A stretch of DNA of 64,000 nucleotides from Nitrospirota bacterium (GTDB taxonomy: Bacteria > Nitrospirota > Nitrospiria > Nitrospirales > Nitrospiraceae). A program made the translations under genes and the position numbers. The notes beneath the pieces were generated by a model. That model had not been told where the DNA came from. It saw nothing but the letters and a program-made list of their open reading frames with translations, and did no database searches. This document shows positions 17,683 to 26,077 of this stretch, piece by piece (position 1 is the first letter of the stretch; each line of letters begins with the position of its first letter). Location: the NCBI GenBank assembly GCA_018971525.1, contig JAGXAR010000006.1, positions 1-64,000 of the forward strand. Direction: 5' to 3'.

Positions 17683-18327
17683 CCCCATCCGCCTGATCCG
17701 TCAGTCGATTCAGGACCGTCTCAAGTTCCAGGCGTGCCGCCTCCAACACCTGTTCATCAGAATCTCGCGGAACCCAGATGGGGGCGCCCCACAGATAGAG
17801 GCCTCGAGACCATGGATATGGGACCATGAACCGATCCCAGCTCGCGAAGAGTTTTTTTTTGAGCAGCTAAAGGCCAGCGGCACGATCGGAAGCCCTGTGG
17901 CTTTCGCCAACTGAACCACGCCGAGTTTCGCAACCTGGCGAGGCCCCTTGGGTCCATCGGGAGTCACCACAAGATCAGCACCGGATCGCCCGAGGCGGAT
18001 CAGTTCCCGCAAGGCAAGCGCCCCGCCCCTGGTGCTCGATCCACGGACCGCCCGATGCCCGAATCGAGAGATGATGCGCGCGATGATCTCGCCATCCTGA
18101 TGCTGGCTGATCAACACGTTGGCCTCTGTACCCCGATATCCCATAGGGACCATGAGCTGCTGCGCATGCCAAAACGCGAGGATGATATGCCGGCCCTGAC
18201 GATATAATGCGTCCACCTGCTCGTGGCCCTGCGAATCCATCCGCATCGACCGCCCCAGCCCTCGAATCACCGAAGCCCCGATCGGAGGAAGCACAGAGAG
18301 CTTCAGCCATTTCTCTATTCGCTTCAT
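17663..18327 (-). CDS. DUF374 lysophospholipid acyltransferase-family protein, apparent frameshift
   Basis: From an ATG at 18327 (MKRIEKWLKL) the protein shows AFWHAQQLMVPM, the HXXXXD-equivalent region of DUF374, and TPDGPKGPRQVAKLG. After PLAFSCSKK the frame runs through nine A on the coding strand (17852-17860). The frame as read leaves family likeness and ends at 17710; a shift there gives FASWDRFMVPYPWSRGLYL and ends at 17663, matching the family. So the gene is frameshifted, mis-sequenced, or expressed by slippage on the A run. It lies between msbA and waaA, so a role in lipid A or envelope acylation is plausible. Longer N-terminal extensions are unlike the family. Confidence 0.7.
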
Positions 18328-18334
18328 GGCGGGG

Positions 18335-20080
18335 TTACGCATCGGCCACATCCTGGAACTGCATCGCATGGAGCCGCCGGTACTGTCCCCCGCGGCGAAG
18401 CAACTCGTCGTGCGTCCCCACTTCCACGATCGAGCCTCGGGCCAGGACCATGATCCGATCTGCCCGTTGAATCGTGGACAACCGATGGGCAATGACGACG
18501 GTCGTTCGATTCTTCATCAAATTGGCGAGCGCCAACTGGACGACCCGTTCGGACTCGGTGTCCAACGCCGACGTCGCTTCATCCAGAATGAGCAAGGGTG
18601 GATCGCGCAAGATCGCGCGGGCAATGGCCAAGCGCTGCCGCTCCCCGCCTGAGAGCTTCACCCCTTTCTCTCCCACAATCGTCTGGTATCCCTGCGGAAG
18701 GCGCTCGATAAAATCATGGGCATAGGCCGATCGCGCCGCCTGAACAATGTCTTCGTCGGTCGCGTCCAACCGTCCATAGGCGATGTTGTTGCGAACGCTG
18801 TCGTCAAACAGGATTACATCTTGCGACACCATACCAATCTGCGATCGGAGCGAGCGGAGGGTATACGACTGAATATCGACCCCGTCGATGAGAATGCGAC
18901 CGGCCGTCGGCTCGTAAAACCGCGGGATCAGATTGACCAGCGTGGTCTTTCCGCTTCCACTACTGCCCACGAGGGCGACCATTTCTCCGGCGCGAATCGT
19001 CAGGTTGATGTCATTGAGCGCCGGCACCGCCTGACTCTCATAATGAAATGTCACATCGTCAAACGTCACCGACTGCGCAACCTGCGGCAACTCTAACCGG
19101 CCCCGCTCCGCATCCTGTTCGGTCTTGAGGTCCAAGACGTTAAAGACTCGTTCCGCCGCGGCCAAGGCTTGTTGAATCGAATTATTGGAACCGGACAATC
19201 GGCGAATCGGCGTATAGGCCATGAACATCGCCGTCAGAAATGAGAAAAACGCCCCCGGCGTCATCGAGCCGTTGATCACGAGAAAGCCGCCATACCAAAT
19301 AATTGCCGCGACCCCCACGACACCGATCACTTCCATATGCGACGACCCGAGAGAAGAGACCTGGATCGCCTTCATCGTCGTATTGAGAAACGCGCGGTTG
19401 CTCTCTTGAAATCGCGCCGCCTCCGCCTCTTCCCGCCCATAGGCCTTCACCATGCGAATGCCGGACAACGTTTCCTGAAGTGTGGAGGCCATATCCCCCA
19501 TCCGCTCCTGGCCGCTTGCCGCCAGCGCCCGCAAACGCTTGCCCATCCTCACCATCGTGAACACTGCCAAGGGAATGACAATCACCGAGAGCCCGGCCAG
19601 CCGCCAATTCTGATAGAAAATCACGCCCATCATGGCCAGGAACGTGAGTCCCTGCTGAAAAATATCTTTCAGCACCCCCGCCACCGCATTGGCCATCAAC
19701 GTGACGTCGTTCACCACACGGGAGACCAACCGCCCCGACGTATTCACATCGTGATAGGGAACGGGCAGCCGAATGAGTTTCCCAAACAACTCCTGTCGAA
19801 TGTCGGTGATCACCTGATTCCCGACATAGTTCATGAGATAATTTTGCCCGTAGTTGAAGGCACTCTTGAGCACCGACACGACGAAGAGCGCGAGCGGGAG
19901 GACGAGCAGGAGGCTTTCGTTCTTGTTGATGAAAATCTCGTCGAGGACCGGCTTGACGAGCCAGGCGTAGGCGCCGGAGAATGCCGCCACCAACCCCGAG
20001 CAGACGAACGCCGCACCCAACCGAACCCGATAGGGCTTCAGGTAGCGGAACAATCGTATCAAGCGATCGAGAGTCGGCAT
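18335..20080 (-). CDS. msbA: Lipid A export ABC transporter MsbA
   Basis: A 581-residue half-transporter: six transmembrane helices in residues about 15-300, then a nucleotide-binding domain with Walker A GSSGSGKTT, signature LSGGERQR, and Walker B LLILDEATSALD with the H-loop VIAHRLST. It flips core-lipid A across the inner membrane as a homodimer. The genes at both sides (lpxB and the acyltransferase/waaA) fit this. It overlaps the end of lpxB by about 22 bases. Confidence 0.92.
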   Translation of the reverse strand: MPTLDRLIRLFRYLKPYRVRLGAAFVCSGLVAAFSGAYAWLVKPVLDEIFINKNESLLLVLPLALFVVSVLKSAFNYGQNYLMNYVGNQVITDIRQELFGKLIRLPVPYHDVNTSGRLVSRVVNDVTLMANAVAGVLKDIFQQGLTFLAMMGVIFYQNWRLAGLSVIVIPLAVFTMVRMGKRLRALAASGQERMGDMASTLQETLSGIRMVKAYGREEAEAARFQESNRAFLNTTMKAIQVSSLGSSHMEVIGVVGVAAIIWYGGFLVINGSMTPGAFFSFLTAMFMAYTPIRRLSGSNNSIQQALAAAERVFNVLDLKTEQDAERGRLELPQVAQSVTFDDVTFHYESQAVPALNDINLTIRAGEMVALVGSSGSGKTTLVNLIPRFYEPTAGRILIDGVDIQSYTLRSLRSQIGMVSQDVILFDDSVRNNIAYGRLDATDEDIVQAARSAYAHDFIERLPQGYQTIVGEKGVKLSGGERQRLAIARAILRDPPLLILDEATSALDTESERVVQLALANLMKNRTTVVIAHRLSTIQRADRIMVLARGSIVEVGTHDELLRRGGQYRRLHAMQFQDVADA

Positions 20081-21195
20081 TCAGACAACGCCACCTGCGC
20101 AGCTCGGCGGGAAGCGCCGGGCTCCCCCAATGATTGCCGAACCTGTCGCAGCCCTTCTTTCATGTCATTATATGCCGACGAATCGCGCAAGAGGTGGAGG
20201 ACTTCCTGACACAACCGCTCTGCCGTCGCCTCATCCTGGATCAGTTCCGGCACGACCGACCGGCCGGCCACCAGATTGACGAGCCCGATCCATTTCACAT
20301 TGATCAGCCAACGCGCCAGCCGGTATGTCAACGGCGATGTCTTGTACAGCAACACCATGGGAGTCCCCACCACCGCCGCCTGCAAGGTCGCGGTCCCCGA
20401 CGCAATGAGCAACACATCGGACAGGGCCATCACCTCGCTGGCCTGATCGTGCACCACGCGGACCGGCACAGGGCTGTGCTGCAGCAGGGCCTGGATCAGA
20501 TTATCGTGAATTGAAGAGGCCTGCGCCAGGATAAATTGCGTTCCCGGTTCGGCCAGGACCAGTTGAGCAGCCGCCTTGAGGAGCACCGGCAGGTGCAGTT
20601 CGACTTCGCTCACGCGACTCCCCGGCAACAATCCGACCACACGGGCGGACTGGTCCAAGCCGAACTCCCTGCGAAGCTTCGCACGATCATATTGCGGCGC
20701 CACCGAATCAAGCAGTGGATGGCCAACGAACGTGCAATGAACTCCGGCCCGGCGATACAGTTCCGGCTCGAATGGAAGGATGACGACGGCATGATCGACC
20801 CGGCGCTGCATCCACTTCATGCGCCCCGGCCGCCAGGCCCACACCTGTGGGGCAATGTAATAGAGCACGCGTCGGCCGGCGGCTTTGGCAACCCGGGCGA
20901 AATGAAAGTTCAGCCCCGGATTATCGATCAGCACGACGAGATCCCAGGCCTCAGCCTTCAGCACCCGCCGGATGGCCAGCACACGCTGAACCATGGCACG
21001 GATGGCGGACAACCCGATCAATCCCATCACGTCCAGCTGCGGGACGCCCGCCACAAGGCTCACGCCTGCGGCACGCATCGCAGCCCCGCCAATGCCGACC
21101 AACTCGGCCGTCGGGTCGAGCGCCATGATCGCCTTGGCTAAATGAGCTCCGTGGAGATCACCCGAGGCCTCGCCTGTTACGATCAGAATACGCAT
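20059..21195 (-). CDS. lpxB: Lipid A disaccharide synthase
   Basis: A 378-residue GT19 enzyme: MRILIVTGEASGDLHGA, VLIDNPGLNFHFARVAK, YYIAPQVWAWRPGRM and GSRVSEVELHLP are all LpxB landmarks. It joins UDP-diacylglucosamine and lipid X to give the lipid A disaccharide at the inner membrane. It is downstream of the oxidoreductase gene and overlaps msbA. Confidence 0.94.
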   Translation of the reverse strand: MRILIVTGEASGDLHGAHLAKAIMALDPTAELVGIGGAAMRAAGVSLVAGVPQLDVMGLIGLSAIRAMVQRVLAIRRVLKAEAWDLVVLIDNPGLNFHFARVAKAAGRRVLYYIAPQVWAWRPGRMKWMQRRVDHAVVILPFEPELYRRAGVHCTFVGHPLLDSVAPQYDRAKLRREFGLDQSARVVGLLPGSRVSEVELHLPVLLKAAAQLVLAEPGTQFILAQASSIHDNLIQALLQHSPVPVRVVHDQASEVMALSDVLLIASGTATLQAAVVGTPMVLLYKTSPLTYRLARWLINVKWIGLVNLVAGRSVVPELIQDEATAERLCQEVLHLLRDSSAYNDMKEGLRQVRQSLGEPGASRRAAQVALSECRLSIA

Positions 21196-21207
21196 GGCTT
21201 CAAATCC

Positions 21208-21291
21208 GGGGTAAAGGGGCAGAGAGATAACCGGGTGGAGGGATAAGAGCCTACACCACTATCCCGTTACCCCTTATACCCGGCTCTCCCC
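21208..21291. repeat. Junction repeat overlapping the oxidoreductase stop
   Basis: GGGGTAAAGGGG and CCGGGTGG words at the left, and complements (TTACCCC, ACCCGG, CTCCCC) at the right, with a central GGGATA/TATCCC pair. The TAA stop of the Gfo/Idh gene (21274-21276) lies in the right part. Confidence 0.5.
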
Positions 21292-22239
21292 TTTTTCATG
21301 TCGAGCTGCAAAGGCCGCAATGGCCTGCAAGACCTGATGCGCCATTTCCACTGCTGCCGCGCCATCCTCACCCGACACCACCGGCCTCGTGCCCGTGCTG
21401 GCTGCGTGAAGAAACGATTCAAGTTGAAGCTTCAAGGGTTCTTCGCCTCCACCCTGCAGATGCTCGACCTCGACGGTCGGCCGCTCCCCGGCCTTGGCGC
21501 TGCGTCGGCAAATCATCCCTTGTCGCGTCTGGAAATCGATCGATAGATAGTTATTTCGTTGGAAGAGGCGCAGCCGGCGCATCTTATTCGTCGACACGCG
21601 GCTGGAGGTCAAATTGGCCACGCAGCCGCTCTGGAACTGAATGCGGGCGTTAGCGATATCGATCGAGGAGGACAACACCGCCACCCCCGCAGCGCGCACC
21701 TCTTCAACGGGACCGGGATTCAAGGACAGCACGAGATCCAAATCGTGAATCATCAGGTCCAACACCACATCCACATCCGTCCCCCGTTCACTGAAGCTGC
21801 TGAGACGGTGACATTCGACGAACACAGGCCGTCCGATATGGGGACGCATCAGCGCCATCACCGGATTGAACCGTTCGCTGTGACCGACCTGTAAGCAACA
21901 GCCCCTCTGTTTGGCCAGCTGCACCAACTCCTGTGCCTCTCCGGGCGTGACGGCAATCGGCTTTTCGACCAGGACATGCTTGCCCGCCAGCAGACAGGAT
22001 TTTGCGACGGCATAGTGGCCTGACGTGGGCACCGCCACACTCACGATATCGACGTGCGGCAACAATTCATCAGCCGTACGAAAGCCGCGCACCCCATGTC
22101 GATCTGCGATCATCTGCGCACGCTCGGTCGACTGATCCGCCACGCCGACGAGCTGCGCCCCGGGCAAGGAGGCATAGAGGCGCGCATGGTGCTGGCCGAG
22201 ATGTCCGACGCCGATGACGCCTGCCCTAAACGGTGTCAT
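21274..22239 (-). CDS. Gfo/Idh/MocA-family oxidoreductase (possible GnnA-like)
   Basis: A 321-residue NAD(P)-dependent oxidoreductase: FRAGVIGVGHLGQHHARLY (Rossmann fold), then LVEKPIAVTP with the catalytic-type lysine of the EKP motif, and a C-terminal substrate domain (MIHDLDLVLSL). The ATG at 22239 is used since the open frame upstream overlaps lpxI. It sits between lpxI and lpxB. In Acidithiobacillus the GlcNAc-oxidising enzyme GnnA is encoded at the equivalent place, but its partner aminotransferase GnnB is not here, so the assignment is only a suggestion. Confidence 0.78.
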   Translation of the reverse strand: MTPFRAGVIGVGHLGQHHARLYASLPGAQLVGVADQSTERAQMIADRHGVRGFRTADELLPHVDIVSVAVPTSGHYAVAKSCLLAGKHVLVEKPIAVTPGEAQELVQLAKQRGCCLQVGHSERFNPVMALMRPHIGRPVFVECHRLSSFSERGTDVDVVLDLMIHDLDLVLSLNPGPVEEVRAAGVAVLSSSIDIANARIQFQSGCVANLTSSRVSTNKMRRLRLFQRNNYLSIDFQTRQGMICRRSAKAGERPTVEVEHLQGGGEEPLKLQLESFLHAASTGTRPVVSGEDGAAAVEMAHQVLQAIAAFAARHEKGESRV

Positions 22240-22249
22240 ACTGCGAGGC

Positions 22250-23101
22250 TCACTTCCCGCTTGGTTCGAGTTTCGTGATCCCGACAATGGCAATGCGGGC
22301 AGACCGGGCCTTGTCCAACATGATCTCGCGATCCAACAGGATGGTCCGACCGGCTTCGATCGCCAACACGGATGCCTTGACGGATGCCATCACCTCGATG
22401 GTCCGAGGTCCCACGGCCGGGAGATCGAACCGCAAGTCCTGCTGCGGCTTCGACCGCTTGACCACCACCGCCCCCCCCTTCGCCAAATCGCCGCCGCGCT
22501 TGATGGCTCCGTCGGTGCCTTCGACCGCCTCGACGGCCACGACCACGCGATCTTTGATCACGACGCACTGCCCGATATCGAGACGCCCGATTTCATGCGC
22601 CACTTCCCACCCGTAGCGGATGTCCTCCCACTCTTTCTCCGATGGACTCCGCGCGGTCAACGTCCCTTCTTCCACGAGAATCCCCTCAAGCCCGAACGTC
22701 GACTCACAGATGACGATCCCTTCTTGCTCAAGCTCCTTCGCCAATTCGCGCAGAATGTCGTCGTCTTTCCAGAGTGCCAACCGTGTCGCCAAGGCCAAGG
22801 TGCGAAAGTCCGGCCGCAGGGTGGTAAAGACATGGGTCTTCTTGATCCCGCCCAACATCACTGCCTGATGGACCCCGTCTTCCTTAAACGCTTTGATCAG
22901 CTTGTTGAGTTGGCCGATCTTGATCCAATGGATCCGATCCACATGGCCGGCCAACTCCGGTTCCGTCTCGCCTTCATGCGCGACGGCCGACACGTGATAG
23001 CCGAGCTTCCTGGCATTATCCGCGAAGATGATCGGGAACCGGCCGTTGCCGGCAATCAGCCCGATCCGCTCGCCATCGGAGACCTCAGGCAGTGATGCCA
23101 C
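22250..23101 (-). CDS. lpxI: UDP-2,3-diacylglucosamine pyrophosphatase (LpxI type)
   Basis: A 283-residue DUF1009 protein: RIGLIAGNGRFPIIFADNA near the N-terminus, VMLGGIKKTH, and C-terminal VVAVEAVEGTDGAIKRGG with FDLPAVGPRTIEVM. LpxI hydrolyses UDP-diacylglucosamine to lipid X, replacing LpxH in many alpha-proteobacteria and deep-branching Gram-negatives; no lpxH is seen here. It lies six bases downstream of lpxA. Confidence 0.9.
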   Translation of the reverse strand: MASLPEVSDGERIGLIAGNGRFPIIFADNARKLGYHVSAVAHEGETEPELAGHVDRIHWIKIGQLNKLIKAFKEDGVHQAVMLGGIKKTHVFTTLRPDFRTLALATRLALWKDDDILRELAKELEQEGIVICESTFGLEGILVEEGTLTARSPSEKEWEDIRYGWEVAHEIGRLDIGQCVVIKDRVVVAVEAVEGTDGAIKRGGDLAKGGAVVVKRSKPQQDLRFDLPAVGPRTIEVMASVKASVLAIEAGRTILLDREIMLDKARSARIAIVGITKLEPSGK

Positions 23102-23106
23102 GGCGC

Positions 23107-23919
23107 TTACTCCTCATCCTCTTGATCTTTGCCGACAGACCGGCAAATACCGCGCTTCGTCCCCTCCAGGAACCCCAGGACGGTCATCACGTCGGGTTGA
23201 TCTCCGAACTCGGTCTTGGCGAGCCTGGCCGCTTCAGCAGTTCGATGCCCCGATCGGAAGAGCATGTCGTATGCCCGTTTCAGCACCGAGATCCGATCGG
23301 CCGAAAACCCCTGCCGGCGCAATCCCACCGAGTTGAGACCATACATCCGCGCCCGATAGCCGCCCGCAGCCCGCATGAATGGCGGGAGGTCCTGTCCGAG
23401 AGCGCAACAGCCGCCCACCATGGAGTACGACCCGACCCGCACGTGTTGGTGAATACCGGTCAGTCCCCCGATGATGGCATAGTCGCCGATGGTGATGTGG
23501 CCGGCTAAACTGGCGGCATTGGCCAGGATGAGATGGCTGCCGAGATGACAATCATGGGCGACGTGCACATAGGCCATCAAGAAGTTTTTCGAGCCGATGG
23601 TGGTCGTCCCACCGCCTTGCACCGTCGCGCGGTTGACCGTGACATATTCCCGAAGAATGTTGTCATCGCCGATCACCACCTTGGTCGGTTCGCCCTTATA
23701 ATTGAGGTGCTGGGGAGGAGAGCCGATCGAGACAAAGGGATGCAGCTCGCACCGCGCGCCGATCTCCGTCCAGCCGTCGACTGCAACATGAGAACCAAGA
23801 CGCGTCCCCGGTCCGATGGTGACGTGTTCGCCAATCACACAAAAGGGCCCCACGACGACGTCGGCGGCCAACTGTGCGTTGGGGTGGATGATCGCACTCG
23901 CATGAATCTGCACGCGCAC
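23107..23919 (-). CDS. lpxA: UDP-N-acetylglucosamine acyltransferase
   Basis: A 270-residue left-handed beta-helix hexapeptide acyltransferase. The catalytic histidine region is VHVAHDCHLG (His122 by alignment to the AHDC motif), followed by GLTGIHQHVRVG and the C-terminal helical domain GLNSVGLRRQGFS. It puts 3-hydroxyacyl on UDP-GlcNAc as the first lipid A step. FabZ and LpxI flank it. The C-terminal end is acidic (DQEDEE). Confidence 0.94.
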   Translation of the reverse strand: MRVQIHASAIIHPNAQLAADVVVGPFCVIGEHVTIGPGTRLGSHVAVDGWTEIGARCELHPFVSIGSPPQHLNYKGEPTKVVIGDDNILREYVTVNRATVQGGGTTTIGSKNFLMAYVHVAHDCHLGSHLILANAASLAGHITIGDYAIIGGLTGIHQHVRVGSYSMVGGCCALGQDLPPFMRAAGGYRARMYGLNSVGLRRQGFSADRISVLKRAYDMLFRSGHRTAEAARLAKTEFGDQPDVMTVLGFLEGTKRGICRSVGKDQEDEE

Positions 23920-23945
23920 CTCCAGATAAACATCATCGGTCGATC

Positions 23946-23998
23946 ATCATTCGTAACCGGACCTCACTCTCCTACGGTTGACGAATGACTGCTGACTA
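23946..23998. repeat. Junction palindrome beside the fabZ stop
   Basis: ATCATTCGTAACCG (23946-23959) and CGGTTGACGAATGAC (23975-23989) are inverted with one mismatch and one gap. The fabZ TAG stop (23996-23998) is six bases past the arm. Confidence 0.55.
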
Positions 23999-24451
23999 TT
24001 GACGCGTTTCGGCCTTTTCTTCTGTCACCATGGCGGTCACTTCGGCTTCGCAGACGAGTTCATCCTCGACAAAAGCCTTGCCCTGCATCTTCCAAAACGG
24101 CGCCCGTTTCTTGACAACGTCGATCTCAAACCGCAATCGGTCACCCGGCACGACTGGTTTTCGAAACTTCGCGCCATCGATACCGGTCAGATACACCACC
24201 GGACGCGCCGCATGCCCCAGCGATTTAAACGCCAGAATCGCGCCAACTTGAGCCATGGCTTCGAGAATCAGCACCCCCGGCATGACCGGGCGTCCAGGGA
24301 AATGCCCTTGAAAGAACGGTTCATTGATCGTCACGTTCTTGACCCCTACGATCCGCCTCTCGGGGTCCAATTCCTGAACGCGATCGACCAGGAGAAAGGG
24401 ATACCGGTGAGGCAAGAGGGACTGAATTTCAGCTTGTTCCATCACGGACAT
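23996..24451 (-). CDS. fabZ: (3R)-hydroxyacyl-ACP dehydratase
   Basis: A 151-residue hot-dog-fold enzyme: LLPHRYPFLLVDRV and QGHFPGRPVMPGVLILEAM with catalytic H50 and E64. It acts in fatty acid elongation on 3-hydroxyacyl-ACP, the same pool LpxA uses, hence the joint operon. Its TAG stop lies just beside the palindrome at 23946-23989. Confidence 0.94.
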   Translation of the reverse strand: MSVMEQAEIQSLLPHRYPFLLVDRVQELDPERRIVGVKNVTINEPFFQGHFPGRPVMPGVLILEAMAQVGAILAFKSLGHAARPVVYLTGIDGAKFRKPVVPGDRLRFEIDVVKKRAPFWKMQGKAFVEDELVCEAEVTAMVTEEKAETRQ

Positions 24452-24576
24452 CGGCAGAACCTCCTCATAGGCAAGACTTCAAATGATCCTTCCAAGCTTG
24501 TTTGTCATCTCTCTAGGGATGGGGGCTGATTGAGCTTCTACTGCGCGCGTCATCCCAATCCCTCACTTCACTTTTA

Positions 24577-24668
24577 AGGGTAGCCTGGTTGATCCTCGAT
24601 CGGGCGCGTCGAACGAGCACATTCTGATCGTGCGCGTTCCGCGAGCAGGAGGACGACCAGGCTGCCCT
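24577..24668. repeat. Long imperfect palindrome between fabZ and skp
   Basis: AGGGTAGCCTGGTTGATCCTC (24577-24597) pairs with the segment at 24648-24668 with two differences and one gap; a second inner stem (GAACGAGCAC / GTGCGCGTTC) closes on a nine-base loop, so about 92 bases can fold as one hairpin. No T-run follows on the minus strand, so a plain terminator is unlikely. Confidence 0.6.
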
Positions 24669-24676
24669 CTTCTCCG

Positions 24677-25213
24677 CTACTTATTCTGCCGATCGAACTC
24701 CTTCACCACCTGATCGGTCAAATCCAACGCAGGCTGATGATAGAGCACGATCTTGATCGCCGCCTCGCTCCCCTTGTCGATGATCGCGACGTACCCGTTC
24801 TTCTCCCCCACGGCTTGCGCGGCCGCTCGCACTTTTTTCGAGTATTCCACCACCATTTCACGCTGCTTCTGTTGAATCTCGCGATTGAAGTCGGCCAGAC
24901 GACGTTGATAGGCCTCCAGCTTGGCCTGGAACTGACCTTGCTTCTCCTGCTTCGCGCTGTCGGTCAACTTCCCGTCTTGAATCGTCTGCTCCAATTCCTT
25001 CAGTTCTTGATCGTCGGCACTGATGATCTTTTGCCTGGTCGTGGAGTAGGCCTTGAGTTCTTCCAAGGCCCGCTTGCCGGCCTTCGACTGCTCGATCACC
25101 AGTTGTTGATCCATCACCGCGACCTTGAACGTTTCAGCCGATAACCCCGGCGATATCATCGCCAGCCACAATCCCACCGCACTGATCAGACCGGTCACTG
25201 TCGTTCGTTCCAT
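24677..25213 (-). CDS. OmpH/Skp-family periplasmic chaperone
   Basis: A 178-residue protein with a signal peptide (hydrophobic core at about 8-22, cleavage after SAE-like LSAE) and a long charged coiled coil (KELEQTIQDGKLTDSAKQ; EIQQKQREMV). The C-terminal block VAIIDKGSEAAIKIVLYHQ and ALDLTDQVVKEF is Skp/OmpH-like. It guards unfolded outer-membrane proteins for BamA, encoded nearby. One of two adjacent Skp paralogues; lpxD, often found after skp, is missing. Confidence 0.83.
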   Translation of the reverse strand: MERTTVTGLISAVGLWLAMISPGLSAETFKVAVMDQQLVIEQSKAGKRALEELKAYSTTRQKIISADDQELKELEQTIQDGKLTDSAKQEKQGQFQAKLEAYQRRLADFNREIQQKQREMVVEYSKKVRAAAQAVGEKNGYVAIIDKGSEAAIKIVLYHQPALDLTDQVVKEFDRQNK

Positions 25214-25263
25214 CGAATTCTCCTCCTCTCCTGACGATCACCACATCCTACGCATGCGCCTCG

Positions 25264-25490
25264 CAGGATGCTGAAAAAGTCGGTCTTCTCACCCGCCCGC
25301 CCTGAGTCTGCCAAGACAGCCTCCTGGCCCAGGGACGCGCCTTTTCCCCCGTGCTGGGTTCTTGCTTCGCTCGTTGCGGCCTTGCCGGACGGTTTTTTAA
25401 AACATCCTGCGGAGGCGTTCCCTCGTCACCCCGACATTCCGACTAGCGATTCTCAAGCGGCTCTCAACTGTTTCTCTGCAGCCTGCTAGG
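25264..25490. repeat. Dispersed repeat with CAGGATGCTGAAAAAG-type ends, copy 2
   Basis: Starts CAGGATGCTGAAAAAG and its core ends AAAACATCCTGC at 25410; a trailing part ends GCAGCCTGCTAG at about 25490. The final CTA is the stop codon (TAG on the minus strand) of the second Skp gene. No protein is encoded inside. Confidence 0.74.
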
Positions 25491-26019
25491 GATACTCACG
25501 GTTAAATTCGTCGATCACTTGACCTGTAATATCGAGCCCTTCCTCGCTATATAAGGTAGGGCCTCCTTTGCCCTTATCCATGACGACCTGTAAGCCAAGG
25601 CGCTTGGACACTTTGCCCACGATGAGTTCCACCTTCTCACGGAACCCTTCGAGCACGTCTTTTTGCTTTTCCTGGACCTCCCGGTTCATTTCGCCCGCTT
25701 TCTGCTGATACTCCGCCATCCGACGCCGAAACTGCTCTTCGCGCTCCCGCTTCGCAGCCGCGCTCAACACACTCGCCTGCCTCCCAAAATCTTCTTCCAT
25801 GCGGCGGAGTTCTTTCTCCTCCATCTCGACCAACGCCTGGCGATTCTTGGAAAACGCGCTCAAGGAATCCTTGGCCTTCTTTCCCGCGTTTGTCTCACTC
25901 AGGACACGGGCAGGATCGACGACTCCCACCTTCCCCTCAACTTTGGCTCCGCCGGCGGCACAGCCGGCGACAACGAAGAGCGCTATCAACAGACATCTTG
26001 CGCAGAACAGCTTCCGCAT
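25486..26019 (-). CDS. OmpH/Skp-family protein, probable lipoprotein
   Basis: The ATG at 26019 gives a signal sequence MRKLFCARCLLIALFVVAGC with a lipobox (VAGC), so the mature protein would be lipid-anchored, unlike the usual soluble Skp. The rest is a Skp-like coiled coil (EMEEKELRRMEEDFGRQ; MNREVQEKQKDVLEGF) with the tail LDITGQVIDEFNREYP. An upstream in-frame ATG at 26040 is possible. It lies between bamA and the first Skp gene. Its TAG stop is the CTAG end of a dispersed repeat. Confidence 0.8.
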   Translation of the reverse strand: MRKLFCARCLLIALFVVAGCAAGGAKVEGKVGVVDPARVLSETNAGKKAKDSLSAFSKNRQALVEMEEKELRRMEEDFGRQASVLSAAAKREREEQFRRRMAEYQQKAGEMNREVQEKQKDVLEGFREKVELIVGKVSKRLGLQVVMDKGKGGPTLYSEEGLDITGQVIDEFNREYP

Positions 26020-26077
26020 GACGACATCAACCAGGATCACTCCGCTACCTCACACTCATGGCCATATGCTTGCCCTC

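Noticed and set aside
17710-18492. Acyltransferase as an intact 260-residue gene starting at 18492
   Set aside because: The start region overlaps msbA and is unlike the family, and the C-terminus after the A run does not match, so the frame-corrected form is preferred.
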